64,000 bases of DNA from Helianthus annuus (lineage: Eukaryota; Streptophyta; Magnoliopsida; Asterales; Asteraceae). Made by a program: the position numbers and the translations under genes. The DNA is taken from positions 79,426,079-79,490,078 of the forward strand of contig NC_035433.2 in NCBI RefSeq assembly GCF_002127325.2, given 5' to 3'. The notes under the pieces are model-generated. The model worked only from the letters and a program-made list of their open reading frames with translations, ran no database searches and was not told the origin of the DNA. This document shows, piece by piece, positions 19,460 through 31,426 of the stretch (the stretch's first letter is position 1; the number at the start of each line of letters is the position of its first letter).

Positions 19460-22400
19460 TTACTCTTGCTTGACCTTAATGCCGTTTACCAATAATAAGA
19501 AGTCAAATCTAGATTTGTCAAAAGCTTTGGTAAATAAGTCGGCACGTTGGTCATCGGTGTGGACCTTAACAACATCGATTAGCCTTTTCTCAAAGCAATC
19601 ACGTATGAAGTGATATTTGGTTTCGATGTGTTTGGTCTTTGAATGCTGCACAGGATTTCTAGTGATATCTAAAGCAGCAGAATTATCAACGTAAATAGGA
19701 GTAGTTAGGAATTCAAAACCATAGTCCCGCAATTGTTGTTGGATCCAAAGAACTTGGGAGCAACAACTTGAGGCAGCAATGTATTCAGCTTCGCATGTTG
19801 ATGTAGCGACGCATGTCTGCTTCTTGCACTGCCATGTGACTAGGCGATTTCCTAAAAACTGACATCCAGCCGTTGTGGATTTGCCGTCGATTTTACATCC
19901 GCCAAAATCAGAATCACTGAATGCGACCAAGTCAAAGTTATTATCCCTAGGATACCACAGACCGGTGTTGGGGTAAGCCTTCAAATAACGAAAAATCCTT
20001 TTGACAGCTGCAAGATGTGAGGCCTTCGGGTTAACTTGATATCTGGCAAGCAGGCACGTTGGGTACATTATATCTGGCCTTGATGCTGTGAGGTACATAA
20101 GGGATCCGATCATTGCGCGGTAGTATGAAGGACTAACAGCTTCACCCTTCAAGTCAGGAGTAATTCCGTGATTAGTTGGCAATGGGGTACCAATGGGCGT
20201 TGCATCGGACATCTGGAACCGGCTCAAGATGTCGCCAACATATTTAGTCTGATGGATGAATATCCCAGACTCCGTTTGTTGCACTTGTAGGCCCAAGAAG
20301 AAATTCATTTCCCCCATAGCACTCATCTCGAACTTATCCTGCATAATGCGCTCGAAATTCCTACACAAAACATCATTAGTAGAACCAAAAATAATATCAT
20401 CAACATATACCTGTACCAGAAGAAGATCTCCATCTTGTTCTTTGATGAAGAGAGTACAATCGATAAGACCTCTTCGAAAACCGTTCTCCAGCAGATAGGT
20501 AGATAAGGTTGCATACCAAGCTCATGGTGCTTGATGAAGACCATAAAGAGCTTTGTTGAGCAACCAAACCCGATCAGGATGGACAGGATCTTCAAAACCT
20601 GGAGGCTGTTCGACATATACCTCTTCTTCAACCACACCATGTAAAAATGCACTTTTCACGTCCATCTGATAAACCTTGAATCCTTTGAAGGAAGCATAGG
20701 CTAGAAAGATTCGAATTGCTTCGAGACGTGCAACAGGTGCATACACTTCGTTGTAGTGGATCCCTTCAATCTGACGAAAACCTTGAACGACTAAACGAGC
20801 ATTGTTCCGAATAACCACTCCACGGTCATCTTTCTTGCATTTGAAGACCCATCGAGTGCCAATCTTCTTGTAGTTCTCAGGCTTTTCAACAAGCTTCCAA
20901 ACACCAAGCTTGTGAAATTGCTGTAATTCTTCCTGCATGGCTTCAACCCAAGCACTGTCTTTCAACGCTTCTTTCCACGACTTTGGTTCTTCTTGTGACA
21001 CGTAACACGCGAAGGACTAGTCATTCTGTTGACCAGATTCTCTTATAGCTGAATACAAACCAGCATTTCGGTTGTTTCTCAGCTGATTACGCGTCTGCAC
21101 ACCGCGATGGACATCTCCTATTATGTTCTGCTGGGGATGGGTATCATGAATCCTCATTTCAGGATTATCTGGCACACGAGCATTGATATCCAAATTGGTA
21201 AGATTAAGATCAACAACCAACTCCACACCAGGAATGTGTGTAGAAGTTGATGCATTCCCTTCAGCAGTGTCTACATTCTACATATGAGGTGTATCACCAG
21301 AGGCACCTTGAACAGGAGCAACTGGAGCCGAAGATCCTTCAGCTGCATCATGATATTCCTCATCTTCGGAAGAATCATTATAATCAGCAGCATCTTCATA
21401 AACCTCATTTTGAACCATATTGTTGACAGATGAAGAAGCTTGAGGGTCAACAACAATAGGTCTAACCAAAGGCGAGACAGCAGCGTTGTCACTTTCCAAC
21501 AACATCCTAGCCGCTGCTGATTCTTCGTCAAAGGTTGGCAGATTGAAGGAGTCAAATAGTCCATCATAATCGAACATCCACGGATCACCCGGAGCCCTAA
21601 CAGGACTCGTGTACCTTTGAACCCTAACTTCGCTCCAAAGCTCAATCTTTTTGGTAGCTAGATTCCAAACACGAAAATTCGGAGTAGCATATCCAAGGAA
21701 GAAACCCTCGATAGCTCTTGCACCAAACTTTCCATCCGGCTCAATCATAGTACATGGAGCACCAAACGGTTCAAGGTAAGAAAGATCCGGTTTCCTTTTC
21801 TGAAGGAGTTCGAAGCAAGTCTTGCCATGTCTCTTTACTGTAAGAACTCTGTTTAACGTGTAGCATGCAGCCGATACAGCTTCCCCCCAGAATTGAATAG
21901 GGAGTTCCGACTCTACTAACATTGTTCTTGCAGTTTCTATAATCGTTCGATTCTTCCTCTCCGCGACACCATTTTGTTGTGGAGTATAAAGAGAACTGTA
22001 CTCATGAAGAATGCCTTTAGAAGTACAAAACTCATCCATAACTTGATTCTTGAATTCAGTACCATTGTCGCTTCGGATCCTCTTTACTTTTAACGAATAG
22101 AGATTCTCCAACATTGTAAGAAGATCCTTGAGGATGCCAGGAGTTGCACTCTTGTGTGCCATGAAGGATACCCAAGAAAATCTAGAATAGTCATCTGTAA
22201 CAACTAGACAATAAGCATCTCCGAATGTTGTCTTGTGCTTCATAGGTCCAAAAAGGTCCATATGAAGACGTTCGAGAGGCATGCTGACAGTGTTGATTTT
22301 CTTCAAAGGGTGAGACTTCTTCGTTTGCTTCCCTTTTTGGCACGAGACACAGATATCTTGCAAATGAAAACTTCTGACAGGAACACCATTCACAAGATTA

Positions 22401-22906
22401 TTCTTCACCAAATGGTTCATCTTTCTCAAGTGAATGTGTCCCATTCTTCTGTGCCAAGATATAGACTCCTTTTCTGTGGCTTTTGAGACAAAACAAGTGA
22501 CTTGTGCAGATGTAGTAATCGCCTGGCTCATGTTGAGAATATAAAGATCATTAACTCTTGGAGCCGATAAGAGAATCCACTCTTGTGGAATTTTGAATCC
22601 AGGTTTCAGCACATAGCAGCCCGCATCATCAAAATGCACGGTGAATTTCTTATCGCAGATTTGCGACACACTGAGAAGATTATGATCAATTTGCTTCACA
22701 TAATTGATCTTGTCAAAGCACACGATGCCATTGGAGATACTTCCCTCTCCAGTGATAAAACCTCCTTTGTCACCCGCAAAAGCAACATACCCTCCTCTAA
22801 TGTTTCTCACGTCGTATAGGAGCCGTAAGTCGCCAGTCATGTGCCTGGATGCCCCACTATCAACAATCCAATGACTATTAATAGTTCCTCCTAGAACATC
22901 CTGCAC
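19460..22906 (-). pseudogene. pol: Element B pol polyprotein, three internal stops
   Basis: A single frame covers protease ([10 protein letters not shown]), integrase (HRRMGH, CVSC finger, DDE core ending AERKNRT), RT with YVDD (near 20400) and RNase H ending GIKVKQE. It is broken by TAG at 21278-21280, TAG at 21017-21019 (Trp in A) and TGA at 20522-20524 (CGA Arg in A, a CpG-type change). It starts with GTGCAG rather than ATG. From the RT N-terminal part to the end it is nearly identical to Element A, but upstream the similarity falls to about 80%, with a sharp change near 20780-20800. Confidence 0.94.
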
Positions 22907-22921
22907 ATGTCATTTAAAACA

Positions 22922-25900
22922 TTAGTTGAGAATGGGGACCCAAGCCTTAGTGGTCTTGGGTCGTCCCTGAGCATCACGAAACGTGATATCAATCTCTTGA
23001 TGGTTTTCAAGAACAACTGCTCCCCCTGAATTGTCACCCGACTTAGGTAACCAAGTTCGTTTTTGCCTACTAGTTTTTGAAGATTCTGGTTTTACAGGTT
23101 GTGACACACTTGGTTTCCTTTCAACTGTTTTAACTTCAGATTTTAAAGCCTTTGCAACAGTTTTCATGTTCTTACGTCGTTGTTTAGTTTCTTGTTCTTT
23201 TACAGTTCGTTTATCATGTTTAGGTGAAACTGACCGACGTTGAGGATGAACTGTTTCAGGTGGAGCTTTCTCAACAAATTTATTCTTTGGAGCATTTGGG
23301 CAGTTTCTGATGATGTGCCCAATTTCTCCACTTTTAAAACATGTTCTCCGTTCAACAGATTTTGGAGAACTTGATTGACCACAAGATGTCGAACTCGTGG
23401 AACCCGAGGTACTAGCCTTTTCATCACACCCATTTGTGATTTGAGTGTAATTGTTATCACTGTTACGCTTTAAGATTGTTACTTGTTTTACAAAATCCGT
23501 GTTAGATTTGTTTTCAAAAGTTTCAATCTTATCAGTACCCTTGGATGACACGAACTTGACATCTTTTGCTTTCTTTTGAAAACGAGCTCCTTTTGTTTCA
23601 GACTTCATCTGAGAGACTTTATGCTTTTGAGCTCGGTTGACTGGTTGTTTACCATTAGAAGCAGTAGGTTGTTGAGTGATTGAAGATTTTTGTTTACCAA
23701 ACTGTTTTCTAATCTCAGCCTTAGGAATTGGATCACATTGTGTTACCACAATTCCCGGAAGTGTTTTTCCCAAAAATTTGTTTGTGTTGTCTTCAAAGAC
23801 TTTGTCAATCAAAGATTTATTTACATTTTTAATTGGGAAAACATGATCTGAGTAGATTTTATTATCTCCAACCAATGTATACAACACGTTACTGCTTTTA
23901 ACAGTAGTCACACCTGTCTTATCAGCTTTGACAGGATCAATCACTTGCTTCTTAACAGATGGAACATCAGGAGTATCAGGATCACAAAGAATGTGATTCT
24001 CTCGTGGAATAACTACTCCTTTCATCTTGTTAAGTGATTTATCCCGTTCACCTACATCCACTTCTGATTCATCATCCGATGTCTCATAGTCCTCGATAAT
24101 TGGAGGACTTTGCTTCACGAATGATGAAGTTTCCGGTTGCTCAGAAGATGTGTTTGAAGAATTGTCCGGTTTGAACCCTAGGCCAGCACCAAATTCCTCA
24201 ACATCAAGAGGCACACTGGGTTCATACCGAGGCATTTCCTCCTCATCAGGCATTTTGGTATAATTGTTCATCAAAGGGGGCGGACATTTCTTATACCCTA
24301 TGCCTTTCTGATTTCCCTTCGGTTGTTGAACATCGATGATGTGATCAAGCACAAATTGGGAGTTAGAATAACTATCCAATTTCTGTTTGATCGCACCATG
24401 CTCGCATTGGGCAATGGCTAATTGCTTTTTAGTTTCTTCCACAATGTTAATATATTCATTTATACTTACTTGCTTGTGGTAAACTACTTTGTTAACCTCG
24501 GACACATTTTTCTTTAATGTCTCTATTACAGATTTAAATTCTTTTTCATTCCGAGTTAAAGCCATGTTTGCCTCTTTGCATTTCGACAGTTCAATAACCA
24601 AATTCTGGTTATGACTATGAAGCTTTTCTGATTCAAGCTTCATATCAGCACACATGATTTACAAACACTAGGAGCAGGAGGTTCAGAATTTACCTGACTA
24701 GAAGAGGCTGAACCGTTTGCCATAAAGGCAGTTTGAAAAGAAAAAGCTCCATCTTCAGAAAATAACTTCTCCATTTCCTTTGATGCAGTAGCCGCCTTCC
24801 TAATCAGAATTGATTTCTGACATTTAAGCTCATCAGCTTCATTCAGTAGATCCTGAATATCATCACCTTCTTCCTCCTTCACATCAGGCTCTGAGTGATT
24901 ATCCCCAGAAACAGAGCCTTCTTCATCAGAGCTTCCAGAATAACCAGAACTGTCATCACTTCCAGAAGACTCTTCTTTATGAACATGCTCGATGATCTTT
25001 GCATAACAAGCTGTTCCACTTCTCTGATCATCATCACCAAACTGAACTGACCAGTCACATCCCTCATCTGCTTGAACAGCCAGAGCCCGATTGGGATTTG
25101 AAGTTCCAGGCTGGCCCTGATTGTTATTAACTGCCACCATCCTCCTCTCACGGTTCTCTTGCTGGGCATTCACATTTGTAGTACTCGTCTGGTTTCTGAA
25201 AGGGTTGTGATTGCTATGTTTTGTTGGTAGGGTGCACTCACGTTTGAAGTGCCCTTTATTACCACAGTTGAAGCATGTCACGGCGTTGATATCAAACCCA
25301 TACTTCGTATCTTTCTTTCCTTCTAACAAAGTTCTACCAGTACGAGCCATGAAGTCTTTGGCCCTTCTAACCGCACTTGCAAAAGCCCACTTAATATCCA
25401 TCAACTCCATTTCTTCCTTGTCGATCTGTTGATAATCTTCATTGGTCATGTTGATGTTTCCAAGCTGACCTGCTACCAAACCACACTAAGCACTGACCAT
25501 TGTATTGATAATTTCCATGTGCTCCTTAGCAACTTCAATGCTAAGGTGTGAAAGGTTTGAATTGTCGACTCGGATTGTGTGAGGATTTTGAGGATTGTTT
25601 GTATAATGAGCCTGCTGTTGTTTTTGTGGAGGTTGGACTTGTGGCTGTGTTGGGACAGGAATGTACGACCTCGGATCGAATTGAGGTTGTGGTGGAGCAG
25701 CCGTTGACTGAGGAAACGGAAAGGAACTTGTGTTGGACACAAAAGCAGTCTGCAGTTTAGGTTGCTGTTGCTGAGCTGCAGCGGATCATGCCAAAGCATC
25801 GAAGCCTGGAAGGTACATTTCTGTATTCTGAGGAGCGGGAGCACGCCTTGCTTTCCTGATTTCTTCATCATTTTTATGTTCCAGCTTCTGAATGAACTCG

Positions 25901-26652
25901 TAGATGTTAACCGTGTCTAGAGTTCCAGTGTGCTTCAACAACTCAATAAAAGAACTCCATTTTGGAGGCAAGGCGTCAGCAAACCTATTCACCATGTCTT
26001 GTTGAGTAGAAACAACCCCATAAGCACACATTTCACTGATCAGATGATAGAAACGGGTTGTCATATCATTTAGAGTTTCGTTTTCCAAAAACTGAAACGA
26101 TTCAAACTCTTTCTTCAACAAATCATGACGAGACTTGCGAGCAGCTGCATTGCCTTCTCCTCTAGCTACTAAGGCATCCCACAACGTTTTCGTGGTCTTG
26201 CAGTAAGAGAACTGATGATAGATATCTTTGTTGAGTGCTTGTGTAAGTGTAGCAAAGGCCTTTTTCTCCAATTCATAAGCCTTCTTGTCATTTTCCAGCA
26301 TGTTGGCATAACCTTCTGAAGTGGACGCAGCAGTTTCAAGATTAGTATTGAACGCATTGATAAAACACGTCCAAAGATCGGTGCTTTGCCCTTGAACATA
26401 CGTGTGAAAACGGTTTTTCCATGATGGAAAATCGTTCATATGGTTCAACTTCGGTGGACGATTGTTGCTGCCCGTTTCGCTCTCACTGATCAAAAGGTTT
26501 TGAATGCTTTGACTTTGATTGGATACCAAAGCCCATTGACTTGGACTGATTGATGGCGGTGGAAACATACTTTTTGCCCAAGCATCAGCAGAAGTTAGTT
26601 CTTGACTAGATTGTGAGTTCAAACTCCAATCCCAAGGACTTGTACAACTCAT
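22922..26652 (-). pseudogene. gag: Element B gag, two stops and a frameshift
   Basis: The start is taken as the ATG at 26650-26652 (MSCTSPWDW). The Gag core follows (RPPKLNHMNDFPSW, DIYHQF), then a Gln/Pro-rich stretch, knuckle one CFNCGNKGHFKREC, an acidic region, a coiled coil and a Lys-rich tail ending AWVPILN. The frame is closed by TGA at 25786-25788 and TAG at 25486-25488 (Tyr in A and F), and shifts near 24645 through a small deletion before the coiled coil. The second knuckle is CFKSGEIGHIIRNC: its second Cys is Ser, an additional loss. It is more diverged from A and F than its RT is. Confidence 0.93.
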
Positions 26653-27471
26653 TTTGATCAATTACTAAGAGATAACCTACACAAACACAAACTGTTAAGG
26701 TTCAAACAGACCCGAAATGAAAGATACAACCTTGTTCGAAAGATCAATGATTGTTCGAAGGATCAACAGTGTTCGAAGGATCACTGTTGAGTTTCGAACA
26801 AAAACTTCGAAAGATTGACCTCGAAGGATTGACCACACGAAGGATCCTTATCTTTTGAAAGATGATTTCGAAAGATTCTCCTTATATTTCGAACACAGAT
26901 CTCGAAAGATTCACCAATACGAAGGATCCTTATCTTTCGTAGAGTAACAGTAGCTTGAAAGATGTATCCTTCGAAAAGATTCCTTGGCTCGAAAGATAGA
27001 ATACACGCTTCGAAAGATATTCGAAGGATGGGTATCTGTCGAGCCTCCTTGATCGAAAGATGATCTTTCGATGTCGAAAGATATCCTTCGAATAATTCTG
27101 ACACAACTGAAAAAGGTGACAGGTTGGTGAAAAAGGTGACAGGTTGGTGTACCAACTTTCGGCAGAAGGGATGTTCTGCACACGATTTTTCACCAACTTT
27201 TTGACTTTCAAACAAGATTTCCCAAAAAGGCAAATCTTATCCAACAAGTCCAGTCACCGGAGATAACCGGAATCTTGGCCGGAAAATTCAAGGTCACTAA
27301 AAAAAACAAGTTTTCAAGTTACCCAACCCAACCTAGAACACTCCCGAAGGTTTAGAACTCGTTTTTCAGTTTTAAGATGCAAGAAAAACCACCAAAACGG
27401 GTGCTAAACCTAGTGTCCAAACACACCAAGAACTTGAACAAACCCGGTTTTAAACAAGGTAAAGAGCCACG
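26653..27471 (-). other. Motif-rich leader of Element B
   Basis: About 820 bp without a gene. The part from about 26720 to 27090 is packed with CGAA(A/G)GAT / ATC(C/T)TTCG motifs, as in the Element A leader. From 27018 on it is the same sequence as window start to 467, so the second copy of the tandem duplication is entered inside this leader. Confidence 0.88.
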
Positions 27472-27483
27472 GCTCTGATACCA
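27472..27483 (-). other. Primer binding site of Element B
   Basis: TGGTATCAGAGC on the element strand, two bases from the LTR. Confidence 0.95.
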
Positions 27484-27485
27484 CT

Positions 27486-28120
27486 TGTAGGTCCCTTTCC
27501 GGAGGATGACGAACCTAAACCTTGTTATACAAACCTACTAGCGAGTGCGGAATCCAAGCTAGTAAGAAAACCGGGATGGAGCAAGTAGAGAAACAAACAC
27601 ACAAGAGTTCACCGATTAACACCACTGTATTAATACGTATGAAGGTTCCGGTTACAAGCACAATGTTTACAAATCTAACTTGCAAACTCTCAAGAATGTG
27701 TGTGTGTGTTCGGACAGAATGCTCTCAAAGTCTCTCTATCTTTCTATGTGCATCTAAGTGTCTAGCTAAAACACAACACACTGCATGGGTATATATACAC
27801 CCAGCCCAGGTTGACATGTCCGAAAGATTCGATAGATGGTCGAATGATCATCTATCGACTACAAAGCTTTCGAAGGATCAATATTCACCTCGAAGGATGA
27901 TCTATCGATCATCCATTCGAAGGTTCATCTTTCGAGTTCATCGAAGGATCAGTATTATCCTTCGATGCGCATCCTTCGAGCCAGACAAATGAGAACCAAT
28001 AACTAACAGTTTAACCAAGTCAATCCGGAGGATGCTTGACTCGGTCAACTTACAGACTAACTAGGACATCGTTTACATATAGACCGAATACAGACAAAGT
28101 ACAGACACAAGTGCACCAAC
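27486..28120 (-). repeat. 5' LTR of Element B
   Basis: 635 bp, equivalent to 468-1102 in copy 1 (offset 27018) and lacking the same terminal base. TATATATA at 27790-27797 is the likely TATA box; the CGAA(A/G)GAT cluster lies just upstream at about 27820-27980. Confidence 0.95.
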
Positions 28121-28494
28121 CTGGGTTGGGTATATATATGATCCTTCGACCATCTATCGAATCTTTCGGACATGTCAACCTAGGTTGGGTATATATATAC
28201 CCATGCAGTGTATGTGAGAAGGTAGATGCACACAGAAAGATTGAGAGTTTCTTTGAGAGGATTCTGTCCGAAACACACACACACACTTTGAGAGTTTGCA
28301 AGTCAGATTTGTAAACATTGTGCTTGTAACCGAAACCTTCATACGTATTAATACAGTGGTGTTAATCGGTGAACCTTGTGTGTTTGTGTTTATACTTGCT
28401 TCATCCCGGTTTGCTTGCTAGCTTGGATTCCGCACTCGCTAGTGGGTTTGTATAACAAGGTTTAGGTTCGTCATCCTCCGGAAAGGGACCTACA
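28121..28494 (+). repeat. Truncated inverted B-family LTR (copy 2)
   Basis: Same as 1103-1476, with a handful of substitutions. It ends GGGACCTACA against the tubulin fragment. Its presence at identical borders in both copies shows that the inverted arrangement predates the large duplication. Confidence 0.85.
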
Positions 28495-28985
28495 CTTCTT
28501 CCTCGTACTCGCCACTTTCTTCATCTTCCTGGTATTCACCTTCATCAGCAGCAGTAGCATCTTGATACTGTTGATACTCCGAAACCAGATCATTCATGTT
28601 ACTTTCGGCTTCAGTGAACTCCATTTCATCCATTCCTTCACCCGTGTACCAATGCAAGAAAGCATTCCTTCTAAACATAGCCGTAAACTGCTCGCTCACA
28701 CGCCTCCTGAATCGACGTTGAGTTTCCAAAAAACATGGACGCCATTTTCAGACGACTCGGTGGAATGTCACAGACGGCTGACTTCGCATTATTAGGAATC
28801 CACTCGACAAAAAGACGAGTTCTTGTTTTGCACATTGATCATTTGTTCGTCCACTTCCTTTGTGCTCATTTTACCACGGAACATGGCTGCGGCAGTGAGG
28901 TAGCGCCCGTGTCGGGATGGAAGGGACCAACTTCCACTTTTGAAGTCTTTATAGAAGCTAGATTTCTTGGAAACAACAAAAAACA
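28495..28985 (-). pseudogene. TTC4-like last exon fused to beta-tubulin fragment (copy 2)
   Basis: Same fusion and same two frameshifts as 1477-1967. Here the motif reads [10 protein letters not shown], with the Arg usual for tubulin, so this copy is closer to the ancestral state. The acidic tail again ends on a stop codon made by the LTR. Confidence 0.85.
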
Positions 28986-29089
28986 CTACACCCATAAATA
29001 AAAATATAAAAATTTGCATAAAAAATAAAAGATACGTGAGGCTTAATTACAAAAGAGCACGAAAACGTTTAAGTTTTATGGTTACAAAC

Positions 29090-29182
29090 CTGGGATTCCG
29101 GGGATAATGAAATTCGGTTCTTTGAGAACCGCATGAAGGGTTTTTCTTTCATTCACTTTCACCCATTTTGAACCATTGTTTC
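29090..29182 (-). pseudogene. TTC4-like wheel-domain exon (copy 2)
   Basis: Counterpart of 2071-2163, same reading and splice sites. Confidence 0.8.
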
Positions 29183-29365
29183 CTATAGTGCATCACGACA
29201 AAAAAAAATGGAGATGGGTTAAAATGGGTCAGTTCATTGTGTTAAATAAGATTAAAAAACAACTCTATGTGTAAGTTAGATAAACTTATTTAACAGTGTT
29301 TTACAAGGTTTAAAAAATTAAAAACACTTTGAGTGACTTTCAAACCGTCAACATTTAGGTTTATG

Positions 29366-29822
29366 TGTTGGACCGTTCTATGACCCGAAAAGTCAGTCGA
29401 AGTAGTTCATCTTCACATACGAAGGCGGAATCAACGTAAGTAAAGTAACAACAGCTAATCCTTTCAATTCCTTGTGTTTGTATTGCTTTCTGATAAAATT
29501 TTAGCAGAATTTCGGCACCTCAGCACATACATACACCGTTACAAATGAAGAACCGCTCCACCCTATTTATAGTGATCATGGGTCGCTTATGTGACAGTCC
29601 AATAAGCGATCCAGCACCTTGTCATATAAGCGATCCTACCTTAATGTCCTAAAAGCGGTTCCAGTCTAAACCTAATGACACAAAAGCGGTTCTCAATACA
29701 ACACTGACAAATAAGCGGTCCTAAGTCTATTTTACTCAATATTTACACTTTGACCCCTTTAGACCAATCTTGACTTCAGACTTTCTTGTAGACGCAGTCA
29801 ACAGACATTCCGTGCATCAACA
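29366..29822 (-). repeat. 3' LTR of Element D
   Basis: Starts TGTTGGACCG, ends GCATCAACA on the plus strand. 457 bp, identical to the right LTR except for about two bases. Confidence 0.96.
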
Positions 29823-29834
29823 GACTCCCCCTTG
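29823..29834 (-). other. Polypurine tract of Element D
   Basis: CAAGGGGGAGTC on the element strand against the LTR. Similar C5 runs recur near 29986, 30002 and 31421. Confidence 0.88.
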
Positions 29835-31426
29835 GATGTTGACGTAGTCCTTTTAGCATCTTCTGATCCGTAGTCTTTAGTCTTTGTCTTTTTACCAACT
29901 CTGTCTATCTTTAAGCATTCTTCACAGGTTCTCAGACTGACTTCTAGCTTTATCTACCAACTTCCCAATAGCTATTAATCCAAACTCCCCCTCTCACTGA
30001 CTCCCCCTCTCATTATGCTGGAATCTTGAGATATCTGGATCAAGCTTTTGCAATTTGCCTCCGTTGGGAAATATCGTCCAAACCTGTTACTCAACCGATA
30101 ACATTACATTCTATCTTATCAAACAATAAACACAACTTCAATCAGTTTTAAAAATCCACTCAAGTTTTCAAGTTCAAATTAATGACCCTGAATACTTGAT
30201 TAATCTACCAAGTTCAACTTAATGACCCTGGTTGATCTTGTGACGAAACAAACTGATTTAGTAAAACAATTTTCCAATCTTCTGAAAAATAACAAGTATC
30301 AACTTAATGAACTTGTTTAAAACTTTTTGAAAACAAACATTTTCCAACAATATAAGCTCTCCTCGATCTTCAGCTCAGAATCTCCTGCATCTGCTTCATT
30401 TTGCTAGAATCCGACAATCAACTTTCCACTTTGGTTTGTCTAAAATAAAGCAGAAATAAAATCTTTTTGGATTTTAGGCTGATCTAAACTAAGAAATGAA
30501 ATAACAGAAAACTTAAATTGCAGAAAACAAACTATTTACAAATTTGTTTTTGGCGAGCGTGTCAGGGAATCATATCAGCTTTTCAGACCAATTACAAGTA
30601 CCGTTAAGCTATATTACATACTCAGATTTAAACAATTCACCTCGATTGTCGATATACTGATCCATCTTAAATTTTCATACAAACTTCAATCTATTCAGGA
30701 TACTGTTTAAGTGTTTTAAGAACATAGATCGATTCATGTGTCCCACCTCTTGAATATACTCCCGTATCCAGAATCCCAATATTCAGTCTTACAGGCAAAG
30801 ATACTACAATGATGTCTGTACATAAATTAGGGTATGCGAGAACTGAGGGATCTCAGGTCAGAACTTCCGTTCAGCAGAGAGATATCAGCTTCGACTTTGC
30901 AATGTGTTCCCTTTAGAGAATCTTTTAGCTACAACAACTGATTATCAATTTTATTGTCTAATCAGCTGAGGGCTATAATGCTATGTTTCAAGCATTTTGG
31001 TGAAAGTATTAGCCAGGGACTAGGTCAGAACCACCGTTCAGCAGAAGTCCCGGAATAATACCCCAGACATCATAGAGTATAACCACCTAGTATATCAGAA
31101 TACGAGACCTTTCAAACGAGATTTCAGGGGTTACCTATATATCCAAGTAGTGTTCCCCACGAATTTCACCAGTTTGAAATTTTAGGTTTATATCCCGAAT
31201 ATATCTACTAAATGTACAAAAACCTATCGACACATCATTAGTGAGACTGTTTAACTCATTTTATCTTTCCAAATCTTTAGCATACTGTAATTGTCTAACT
31301 GATGTACTATCATTTTCCCTATATACACAAGCTCTTTTTCAATTTTATCATGTTTTTGGATTTTTGCATTTTTTACTGTTTTTGTATTTTTCTGAAAATA
31401 AAATATGTACAACTATCTATCTCCCC
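29835..31426 (-). other. Non-coding region between RNase H and PPT, Element D
   Basis: About 1.6 kb without a credible gene. It keeps some blocks of the A/B/E region (CAGAACTTCCGTTCAGCAGA twice, CGAGATTTCAGG, GATGTACTATCATTTTCCCT) but not the GTGAN hairpin series. A hydrophobic 105-codon plus-strand frame at 31241-31558 has no support as a gene. Confidence 0.7.

Larger units (their letters stand above)
16967..28120 (-). mobile_element. Element B: Sirevirus-like copia element at the duplication junction
   Basis: Left LTR 16967-17602 (636 bp) and right LTR 27486-28120 (635 bp) enclose gag and pol on the minus strand. The left flank GAGGT matches the uninterrupted site at 54539-54543 in copy 2, but there is no GAGGT at the right end. 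Instead the right LTR loses its last base and joins an inverted LTR exactly as at 1102/1103. The element is therefore best read as a recombinant of an insertion at 16966 with a second copy like the one at the left edge. Coding regions carry at least five stops and one frameshift. Confidence 0.93.
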
